In this document: positions 50,444 through 62,306 of the stretch, piece by piece
Numbering within the stretch: the stretch's first letter is position 1
How the letters are laid out: each line of letters opens with the position of its first letter
From: Prosopocoilus inquinatus
Taxonomy: Eukaryota > Arthropoda > Insecta > Coleoptera > Lucanidae
Direction: 5' to 3'
DNA: 64,000 bases
Assembly: GCA_036172665.1 (NCBI GenBank)
Contig: JAYKNF010000039.1
Span: 62,001 to 126,000, forward strand
The notes under the pieces: model-generated
The model's input: only the letters and a program-made list of their open reading frames with translations
Database searches by the model: none
Told to the model about the DNA's origin: nothing
Program-made: the position numbers and the translations under genes

Positions 50444-53400
50444 GTGAGATACGAAGTTTTTGGACGCAGCAGGTGCTGGAAATAGTTTTAAACGAAACAA
50501 CACGTATTAGCGTTGTTCCTGTGATGTATCTAATCGATCCTTACTCATCTATCATGTTATTTGACGTTTGGATGAACTCCAGTATCTCTGACGTGAGATA
50601 CGAAATTTTCGGACGCAGCAGAAGCTGGAAATAGTTTTAAACGAAACAGCATGCATTAGCGTTGTTCCTGTGATGTATCTAATCGATCCTTACTCATCTA
50701 TCACGTTATTTGACGTTTGAATGGACTCCAGTAACTCTGATGTGAGATACAATGTTCTCGGACGCAGCAGAAGCTGGAAATAGTTTTGAACGAAACAACA
50801 CGTATTAGCGTTGTTCCTGTGATGTATCTAAACGATCCTTACTTATCTAACATGTTATTTGACGTTTGGATGGACTCCAGTAACTCTGATGTGAGATACA
50901 AAGTTTTTGGGCGCAGCAGGAGCTGGAAATAGTTTTAAACGAAGCAACACGCATTAGCGTTGTTCCTGTGATGTATCTAATCGATCCTTCCTTAGCTACT
51001 ATGTTATTTGACGTTTCGATGGACTCCAGTAATTTTGATGTGAGATACGACGTTTTCGGACGCAGCAGAAGCTGGAAATAGTTTTAAATGAAACAACACG
51101 CATTAGCGTTGTTCCTGTGATGTATCTAATCGATCGTTACTCATCTATTATGTTATTTTACGTTTCGATGGACTCTAGTAACTCTGATATGAGATACGAA
51201 GTTTTTGGGCGCAGCAGGAGCTGGAAATAGTTTTAAACGAAACAACACATATTAGCGTTGTTCCTGTGATGTATCTAATCAATCCTTACTTATCTATCAT
51301 GTTATTTGACGTTTGGATGGACTCCAGTAACTCTGATGTGAGATACGAAATTATCGGACGCAGCAGAAGCTGGAAATAGTTTCAAACGAAACAACACGCA
51401 TTAGCTTTGTTCCTGTGATGTATCTAAACGATCCTTACTTATCTAACATATTATTTGACGTTTGGATGGACTCCAGTAAGTCTGATGTGACATACGACAT
51501 TTTCGGACGCAGCAGAAGCTGGAAATAGTTTTAAACGAAACAACACGTATTAGCGTTGTTCCTGTGATGTATCTAATCGATCCTTACTCATCTATCATGT
51601 TATTTGACGTTTGAATGGACTCCAGTAACTCTGATGTGAGATACAAAGTTCTCGGACGCAGCAGAAGCTGGAAACAACACGTATTAGCGTTGTTCCTGTG
51701 ATGTATCTAAACGATCCTTACTTATCTAACATCTTATTTGACGTTTGGATGGACTCCAGTAACTCTGATGTGAGATACAAAGTTTTTGGGCGCAGCAGGA
51801 ACTGGAAATAGTTTTAAACGAAACAACATGCATTAGCGTTGTTCCTGTGATGTATCTAATCGATCCTTACTCATCTATCATGTTATTTGGCGTTTCGATG
51901 GACTCCAGTAGCTCTGATGTGAGATACGACGTTTTCGTACGCAGCAGAAGCTGGAAATAGTTTTAAACGAAACAACACGCATTAGCGTTGTTCCTGTGAT
52001 GTATCTAATCGATACTTACTCATCTATCATGTTATTTGACGTTTGGATGGACTCCAGTAACTCTGATGTGAGATACGAAATTATCGGACACAGCAGAAGC
52101 TGGAAATAGTTTTGAACGAAACAACAGGTATTAGCGTTGTTCCTGTGATGTATCTAATCGATCCTTACTTAGCTACTATGTTATTTGATGTTTCGATGGA
52201 CTCCAGTAACTCTAATGTGAGATACGGAATTTTCGGACGCAGCAGCAGCTGGAAATAGTTTTAAACGAAACAACACGCATTAGCGATGTTCCTGTGATGT
52301 ATCTAATCGATCCTTACTCATCTATCATGTTATTTTACGTTTGGATGGACTCCAGTAACTCTGATGTGAGATAAAAAGTTTTTGGACGCAGCAGAAGCTG
52401 GAAATAGTTTTGAACGAAACAACACGTATTAGCGTTGTTCCTGTGATGTATCTAATCGATCCTTACTTAGCTACTATGTTATTTGACGTTTCGATGGACT
52501 CCAGTAACTCTAATGTGAGATACGACGTTTTCGGACGCAGCAGAAGCTGGAAATAGTTCTAAACGAAACAACATGCATTAGCGTTGTTCCTGTGATGTAT
52601 CTAATCGATCCTTACTCATCTATCATGTTATTTGGCGTTTCGATGGACTCCAGTAGCTCTGATGTGAGATACGACGTTTTCGGACGCAGCAGAAGCTGGA
52701 AATAGTTTTAAACGAAACAACACGCATTAGCGTTGTTCCTGTGATGTATCTAATCGATACTTACTCATCTATCATGTTATTTGACGTTTGGATGGACTCC
52801 AGTAACCCTGACGTGAGATAGGAAGTTCTCGGACGCAGCAGAAGCTGGAAATAGTTTTAAACGAAACAACACGCATTAGCGTTGTTCCTGTGATGTATCT
52901 AATCGATCCTTACTCACCTATCATGTTATTTGGCGTTTCGATGGACTCCAGTAACTCTGATGTGAGATACAAAGTTCTCGGACGCAGCAGAAGCTGGAAA
53001 CAACACGTATTAGCGTTGTTCCTGTGATGTATCTAAACGATCCTTACTTATCTAACATCTTATTTGACGTTTGGATGGACTCCAGTAACTCTGATGTGAG
53101 ATACAAAGTTTTTGGGCGCAGCAGGAACTGGAAATAGTTTTAAACGAAGCAACACGCATTAGCGTTGTTCCTGTGATGTATCTAATCAATCCTTACTTAG
53201 CTACTATGTTATTTGACGTTTCGATGGACTCCAGTAATTTTGATGTGAGATACGACGTTTTCGGACGCAGCAGAAGCTGGAAATAGTTTTAAACGAAACA
53301 ACACGTATTAGCGTTGTTCCTGTGATGTATCTAATCGATCCTTACTCATCTATCATGTTATTTGACGTTTGGATGGGCTCCAGTTACTCTGAAGTGAGAT

Positions 53401-55336
53401 ACGAAGTTCTCGGACGCAGCTGAAGCTGGAAATAGTTTTAAACGGAACAACATGCATTAGCGTTGTTAATGTGATGTATCTAATCGATCCTTACTCATCT
53501 ATCATGTTATTTGACGTTTGGATGGACTCCAGTAACTCTGATGTGAGATACGAAATTATCGGACGCAGCAGAAGCTGGAAATAGTTTTAAATGAAACAAC
53601 ACGCATTAGCGTTGTTCCTGTGATGTATCTAATCGATCCTTACTCATCTATCATGTTATTTTACGTTTCGATGGACTCTAGTAACTCTGATGTGAGATAC
53701 GAAGTTTTTGGGCGCAGCAGGAGCTGGAAATAGTTTTAAACGAAACAACACATATTAGCGTTGTTCCTGTGATGTATCTAATCAATCCTTACTTATCTAT
53801 CATGTTATTTGACGTTTGGATGGACTCCAGTAACTCTAACTCTGATGTGAGATACGAAATTATCGGACGCAGCAGAAGCTGGAAATAGTTTCAAACGAAA
53901 CAACACGCATTAGCGTTGTTCCTGTGATGTATCTAAACGATCCTTACTTATCTAACATGTTATTTGACGTTTGGATGGACTCCAGTAAGTCTGATGTGAC
54001 ATACGACGTTTTCGGACGCAGCAGAAGCTGGAAATAGTTTTAAACGAAACAACACGTATTAGCGTTGTTCCTGTGATGTATCTAATCGATCCTTACTCAT
54101 CTATCATGTTATTTGACGTTTGAATGGACTCCAGTAACTCTGATGTGAGATACAAAGTTCTCGGACCCAGCAGAAGCTGGAAATAGTTTTGAACGGAACA
54201 ACATGCATTAGCGTTGTTCCTGTGATGTATCTAATCGATCCTTACACATCTATTATGTTATTTGACGTTTCGATGGACTCTAGTAACTCTGATGTGAGAT
54301 ACGAAGTTTTTGGACGCAGCAGGAGCTGGATATAGTTTTAAACGAAACAACACGCATTAGCGTTGTTCCTGTGATGTATCTAATCGATACTTACTCATCT
54401 ATCATGTTATTTGACGTTTGGATGGACTCCAGTAACCCTGACGTGAGATAGGAAGTTCTCGGACGCAGCAGAAGCTGGAAATAGTTTTAAACGAAACAAC
54501 ACGCATTAGCGTTGTTCCTGTGATGTATCTAATCGATCCTTACTCACCTATCATGTTATTTGGCGTTTCGATGGACTCCAGTAACTCTGATGTGAGATAC
54601 AAAGTTCTCGGACGCAGCAGAAGCTGGAAATAGTTTTGAACGAAACAACACGTATTAGCGTTGTTCCTGTGATGTGTCTAAACGATCCTTACTTATCTAA
54701 CATGTTATTTGACGTTTGGATGGACTCCAGTAACACTGATGTGAGATACAAAGTTTTTGGGCGCAGCAGGAGCTGGAAATAGTTTTAAACGAAGCAACAC
54801 GTATTAGCGTTGTTCCTGTGATGTATCTAATCGATCCTTACTTAGCTACTATGTTATTTGACGTTTCGATGGACTCCAGTAATTTTGATGTGAGATACGA
54901 CGTTTTCGGACGCAGCAGAAGCTGGAAATAGTTTTAAACGAAACAACATGCATTAGCGTTGTTCCTGTGATGTATCTAATCGATCCTTACACATCTATTA
55001 TGTTATTTGACGTTTCGATGGACTCTAGTAACTCTGATGTGAGATACGAAGTTTTTGGACGCAGCAGGAGCTGGATATAGTTTTAAACGAAACAACACGC
55101 ATTAGCGATGTTCCTGTGATGTATCTAAGCGATCCTTACTCATCTATCATGTTATTTGACGTTTGGATGGACTCCAGTAACTCTGATGTGAGATACGAAA
55201 TTATCGGACGCAGCAGAAGCTGGAAATAGTTTTAAATTAAACAACACGCATTAGCGTTGTTCCTGTGATGTATCTAATCGATCCTTACTCATCTATCATG
55301 TTATTTGACGTTTCGATGGACTCTAGTAACTCTGAT
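50444..55336 (+). repeat. HOR unit 18, longest (33 monomers, 4893 bp)
   Basis: Order: C to S, K, U2, V2, W2, X3, H2, I2, J2, V3, W/R, S to X. A form 3 tail runs through the W/R hybrid back to S, so S occurs twice and both cassettes (K-U2-V2-W2 and T to X) sit in one C-to-C interval. Confidence 0.92.
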
Positions 55337-58300
55337 GTGAGATACGAAGTTTTTGGACGCAGCAGGTGCTGGAAATAGTTTTAAACGAAACAACACGTAT
55401 TAGCGTTGTTCCTGTGATGTATCTAATCGATCCTTACTCATCTATCATGTTATTTGACGTTTGGATGAACTCCAGTATCTCTGACGTGAGATACGAAATT
55501 TTCGGACGCAGCAGAAGCTGGAAATAGTTTTAAACGAAACAGCATGCATTAGCGTTGTTCCTGTGATGTATCTAATCGATCCTTACTCATCTATCACGTT
55601 ATTTGACGTTTGAATGGACTCCAGTAACTCTGATGTGAGATACAATGTTCTCGGACGCAGCAGAAGCTGGAAATAGTTTTGAACGAAACAACACGTATTA
55701 GCGTTGTTCCTGTGATGTATCTAAACGATCCTTACTTATCTAACATGTTATTTGACGTTTGGATGGACTCCAGTAACTCTGATGTGAGATACAAAGTTTT
55801 TGGGCGCAGCAGGAGCTGGAAATAGTTTTAAACGAAGCAACACGCATTAGCGTTGTTCCTGTGATGTATCTAATCGATCCTTCCTTAGCTACTATGTTAT
55901 TTGACGTTTCGATGGACTCCAGTAATTTTGATGTGAGATACGACGTTTTCGGACGCAGCAGAAGCTGGAAATAGTTTTAAATGAAACAACACGCATTAGC
56001 GTTGTTCCTGTGATGTATCTAATCGATCGTTACTCATCTATTATGTTATTTTACGTTTCGATGGACTCTAGTAACTCTGATATGAGATACGAAGTTTTTG
56101 GGCGCAGCAGGAGCTGGAAATAGTTTTAAACGAAACAACACATATTAGCGTTGTTCCTGTGATGTATCTAATCAATCCTTACTTATCTATCATGTTATTT
56201 GACGTTTGGATGGACTCCAGTAACTCTGATGTGAGATACGAAATTATCGGACGCAGCAGAAGCTGGAAATAGTTTCAAACGAAACAACACGCATTAGCTT
56301 TGTTCCTGTGATGTATCTAAACGATCCTTACTTATCTAACATATTATTTGACGTTTGGATGGACTCCAGTAAGTCTGATGTGACATACGACATTTTCGGA
56401 CGCAGCAGAAGCTGGAAATAGTTTTAAACGAAACAACACGTATTAGCGTTGTTCCTGTGATGTATCTAATCGATCCTTACTCATCTATCATGTTATTTGA
56501 CGTTTGAATGGACTCCAGTAACTCTGATGTGAGATACAAAGTTCTCGGACGCAGCAGAAGCTGGAAACAACACGTATTAGCGTTGTTCCTGTGATGTATC
56601 TAAACGATCCTTACTTATCTAACATCTTATTTGACGTTTGGATGGACTCCAGTAACTCTGATGTGAGATACAAAGTTTTTGGGCGCAGCAGGAACTGGAA
56701 ATAGTTTTAAACGAAACAACATGCATTAGCGTTGTTCCTGTGATGTATCTAATCGATCCTTACTCATCTATCATGTTATTTGGCGTTTCGATGGACTCCA
56801 GTAGCTCTGATGTGAGATACGACGTTTTCGTACGCAGCAGAAGCTGGAAATAGTTTTAAACGAAACAACACGCATTAGCGTTGTTCCTGTGATGTATCTA
56901 ATCGATACTTACTCATCTATCATGTTATTTGACGTTTGGATGGACTCCAGTAACTCTGATGTGAGATACGAAATTATCGGACACAGCAGAAGCTGGAAAT
57001 AGTTTTGAACGAAACAACAGGTATTAGCGTTGTTCCTGTGATGTATCTAATCGATCCTTACTTAGCTACTATGTTATTTGATGTTTCGATGGACTCCAGT
57101 AACTCTAATGTGAGATACGGAATTTTCGGACGCAGCAGCAGCTGGAAATAGTTTTAAACGAAACAACACGCATTAGCGATGTTCCTGTGATGTATCTAAT
57201 CGATCCTTACTCATCTATCATGTTATTTTACGTTTGGATGGACTCCAGTAACTCTGATGTGAGATAAAAAGTTTTTGGACGCAGCAGAAGCTGGAAATAG
57301 TTTTGAACGAAACAACACGTATTAGCGTTGTTCCTGTGATGTATCTAATCGATCCTTACTTAGCTACTATGTTATTTGACGTTTCGATGGACTCCAGTAA
57401 CTCTAATGTGAGATACGACGTTTTCGGACGCAGCAGAAGCTGGAAATAGTTCTAAACGAAACAACATGCATTAGCGTTGTTCCTGTGATGTATCTAATCG
57501 ATCCTTACTCATCTATCATGTTATTTGGCGTTTCGATGGACTCCAGTAGCTCTGATGTGAGATACGACGTTTTCGGACGCAGCAGAAGCTGGAAATAGTT
57601 TTAAACGAAACAACACGCATTAGCGTTGTTCCTGTGATGTATCTAATCGATACTTACTCATCTATCATGTTATTTGACGTTTGGATGGACTCCAGTAACC
57701 CTGACGTGAGATAGGAAGTTCTCGGACGCAGCAGAAGCTGGAAATAGTTTTAAACGAAACAACACGCATTAGCGTTGTTCCTGTGATGTATCTAATCGAT
57801 CCTTACTCACCTATCATGTTATTTGGCGTTTCGATGGACTCCAGTAACTCTGATGTGAGATACAAAGTTCTCGGACGCAGCAGAAGCTGGAAACAACACG
57901 TATTAGCGTTGTTCCTGTGATGTATCTAAACGATCCTTACTTATCTAACATCTTATTTGACGTTTGGATGGACTCCAGTAACTCTGATGTGAGATACAAA
58001 GTTTTTGGGCGCAGCAGGAACTGGAAATAGTTTTAAACGAAGCAACACGCATTAGCGTTGTTCCTGTGATGTATCTAATCAATCCTTACTTAGCTACTAT
58101 GTTATTTGACGTTTCGATGGACTCCAGTAATTTTGATGTGAGATACGACGTTTTCGGACGCAGCAGAAGCTGGAAATAGTTTTAAACGAAACAACACGTA
58201 TTAGCGTTGTTCCTGTGATGTATCTAATCGATCCTTACTCATCTATCATGTTATTTGACGTTTGGATGGGCTCCAGTTACTCTGAAGTGAGATACGAAGT

Positions 58301-59484
58301 TCTCGGACGCAGCTGAAGCTGGAAATAGTTTTAAACGGAACAACATGCATTAGCGTTGTTAATGTGATGTATCTAATCGATCCTTACTCATCTATCATGT
58401 TATTTGACGTTTGGATGGACTCCAGTAACTCTGATGTGAGATACGAAATTATCGGACGCAGCAGAAGCTGGAAATAGTTTTAAATGAAACAACACGCATT
58501 AGCGTTGTTCCTGTGATGTATCTAATCGATCCTTACTCATCTATCATGTTATTTTACGTTTCGATGGACTCTAGTAACTCTGATGTGAGATACGAAGTTT
58601 TTGGGCGCAGCAGGAGCTGGAAATAGTTTTAAACGAAACAACACATATTAGCGTTGTTCCTGTGATGTATCTAATCAATCCTTACTTATCTATCATGTTA
58701 TTTGACGTTTGGATGGACTCCAGTAACTCTAACTCTGATGTGAGATACGAAATTATCGGACGCAGCAGAAGCTGGAAATAGTTTCAAACGAAACAACACG
58801 CATTAGCGTTGTTCCTGTGATGTATCTAAACGATCCTTACTTATCTAACATGTTATTTGACGTTTGGATGGACTCCAGTAAGTCTGATGTGACATACGAC
58901 GTTTTCGGACGCAGCAGAAGCTGGAAATAGTTTTAAACGAAACAACACGTATTAGCGTTGTTCCTGTGATGTATCTAATCGATCCTTACTCATCTATCAT
59001 GTTATTTGACGTTTGAATGGACTCCAGTAACTCTGATGTGAGATACAAAGTTCTCGGACCCAGCAGAAGCTGGAAATAGTTTTGAACGGAACAACATGCA
59101 TTAGCGTTGTTCCTGTGATGTATCTAATCGATCCTTACACATCTATTATGTTATTTGACGTTTCGATGGACTCTAGTAACTCTGATGTGAGATACGAAGT
59201 TTTTGGACGCAGCAGGAGCTGGATATAGTTTTAAACGAAACAACACGCATTAGCGATGTTCCTGTGATGTATCTAAGCGATCCTTACTCATCTATCATGT
59301 TATTTGACGTTTGGATGGACTCCAGTAACTCTGATGTGAGATACGAAATTATCGGACGCAGCAGAAGCTGGAAATAGTTTTAAATTAAACAACACGCATT
59401 AGCGTTGTTCCTGTGATGTATCTAATCGATCCTTACTCATCTATCATGTTATTTGACGTTTCGATGGACTCTAGTAACTCTGAT
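55337..59484 (+). repeat. HOR unit 19, form 3 complete (28 monomers, 4148 bp)
   Basis: Order: C to S, K, U2, V2, W2, X3, H2, I2, J2, V3, W, X. Relative to form 2, one X2 monomer (149 bp) is replaced by seven (1,049 bp). It is the only complete form 3 unit; shortened relatives are units 5, 16 and 20. Confidence 0.93.
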
Positions 59485-62306
59485 GTGAGATACGAAGTTT
59501 TTGGACGCAGCAGGTGCTGGAAATAGTTTTAAACGAAACAACACGTATTAGCGTTGTTCCTGTGATGTATCTAATCGATCCTTACTCATCTATCATGTTA
59601 TTTGACGTTTGGATGAACTCCAGTATCTCTGACGTGAGATACGAAATTTTCGGACGCAGCAGAAGCTGGAAATAGTTTTAAACGAAACAGCATGCATTAG
59701 CGTTGTTCCTGTGATGTATCTAATCGATCCTTACTCATCTATCATGTTATTTGACGTTTGGATGGACTCCAGTAACTCTGATGTGAGATACGAAATTATC
59801 GGACACAGCAGAAGCTGGAAATAGTTTTGAACGAAACAACAGGTATTAGCGTTGTTCCTGTGATGTATCTAATCGATCCTTACTTAGCTACTATGTTATT
59901 TGATGTTTCGATGGACTCCAGTAACTCTAATGTGAGATACGGAATTTTCGGACGCAGCAGCAGCTGGAAATAGTTTTAAACGAAACAACACGCATTAGCG
60001 ATGTTCCTGTGATGTATCTAATCGATCCTTACTCATCTATCATGTTATTTTACGTTTGGATGGACTCCAGTAACTCTGATGTGAGATAAAAAGTTTTTGG
60101 ACGCAGCAGAAGCTGGAAATAGTTTTGAACGAAACAACACGTATTAGCGTTGTTCCTGTGATGTATCTAATCGATCCTTACTTAGCTACTATGTTATTTG
60201 ACGTTTCGATGGACTCCAGTAACTCTAATGTGAGATACGACGTTTTCGGACGCAGCAGAAGCTGGAAATAGTTCTAAACGAAACAACATGCATTAGCGTT
60301 GTTCCTGTGATGTATCTAATCGATCCTTACTCATCTATCATGTTATTTGGCGTTTCGATGGACTCCAGTAGCTCTGATGTGAGATACGACGTTTTCGGAC
60401 GCAGCAGAAGCTGGAAATAGTTTTAAACGAAACAACACGCATTAGCGTTGTTCCTGTGATGTATCTAATCGATACTTACTCATCTATCATGTTATTTGAC
60501 GTTTGGATGGACTCCAGTAACCCTGACGTGAGATAGGAAGTTCTCGGACGCAGCAGAAGCTGGAAATAGTTTTAAACGAAACAACACGCATTAGCGTTGT
60601 TCCTGTGATGTATCTAATCGATCCTTACTCACCTATCATGTTATTTGGCGTTTCGATGGACTCCAGTAACTCTGATGTGAGATACAAAGTTCTCGGACGC
60701 AGCAGAAGCTGGAAACAACACGTATTAGCGTTGTTCCTGTGATGTATCTAAACGATCCTTACTTATCTAACATCTTATTTGACGTTTGGATGGACTCCAG
60801 TAACTCTGATGTGAGATACAAAGTTTTTGGGCGCAGCAGGAACTGGAAATAGTTTTAAACGAAGCAACACGCATTAGCGTTGTTCCTGTGATGTATCTAA
60901 TCAATCCTTACTTAGCTACTATGTTATTTGACGTTTCGATGGACTCCAGTAATTTTGATGTGAGATACGACGTTTTCGGACGCAGCAGAAGCTGGAAATA
61001 GTTTTAAACGAAACAACACGTATTAGCGTTGTTCCTGTGATGTATCTAATCGATCCTTACTCATCTATCATGTTATTTGACGTTTGGATGGGCTCCAGTT
61101 ACTCTGAAGTGAGATACGAAGTTCTCGGACGCAGCTGAAGCTGGAAATAGTTTTAAACGGAACAACATGCATTAGCGTTGTTAATGTGATGTATCTAATC
61201 GATCCTTACTCATCTATCATGTTATTTGACGTTTGGATGGACTCCAGTAACTCTGATGTGAGATACGAAATTATCGGACGCAGCAGAAGCTGGAAATAGT
61301 TTTAAATGAAACAACACGCATTAGCGTTGTTCCTGTGATGTATCTAATCGATCCTTACTCATCTATCATGTTATTTTACGTTTCGATGGACTCTAGTAAC
61401 TCTGATGTGAGATACGAAGTTTTTGGGCGCAGCAGGAGCTGGAAATAGTTTTAAACGAAACAACACATATTAGCGTTGTTCCTGTGATGTATCTAATCAA
61501 TCCTTACTTATCTATCATGTTATTTGACGTTTGGATGGACTCCAGTAACTCTAACTCTGATGTGAGATACGAAATTATCGGACGCAGCAGAAGCTGGAAA
61601 TAGTTTCAAACGAAACAACACGCATTAGCGTTGTTCCTGTGATGTATCTAAACGATCCTTACTTATCTAACATGTTATTTGACGTTTGGATGGACTCCAG
61701 TAAGTCTGATGTGACATACGACGTTTTCGGACGCAGCAGAAGCTGGAAATAGTTTTAAACGAAACAACACGTATTAGCGTTGTTCCTGTGATGTATCTAA
61801 TCGATCCTTACTCATCTATCATGTTATTTGACGTTTGAATGGACTCCAGTAACTCTGATGTGAGATACAAAGTTCTCGGACCCAGCAGAAGCTGGAAATA
61901 GTTTTGAACGGAACAACATGCATTAGCGTTGTTCCTGTGATGTATCTAATCGATCCTTACACATCTATTATGTTATTTGACGTTTCGATGGACTCTAGTA
62001 ACTCTGATGTGAGATACGAAGTTTTTGGACGCAGCAGGAGCTGGATATAGTTTTAAACGAAACAACACGCATTAGCGATGTTCCTGTGATGTATCTAAGC
62101 GATCCTTACTCATCTATCATGTTATTTGACGTTTGGATGGACTCCAGTAACTCTGATGTGAGATACGAAATTATCGGACGCAGCAGAAGCTGGAAATAGT
62201 TTTAAATTAAACAACACGCATTAGCGTTGTTCCTGTGATGTATCTAATCGATCCTTACTCATCTATCATGTTATTTGACGTTTCGATGGACTCTAGTAAC
62301 TCTGAT
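59485..62306 (+). repeat. HOR unit 20, shortened form 3 (19 monomers, 2822 bp)
   Basis: Order: C, D/M, N to S, K, U2, V2, W2, X3, H2, I2, J2, V3, W, X. It is the copy of unit 5 at an offset of 47,484 bp. Confidence 0.92.
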
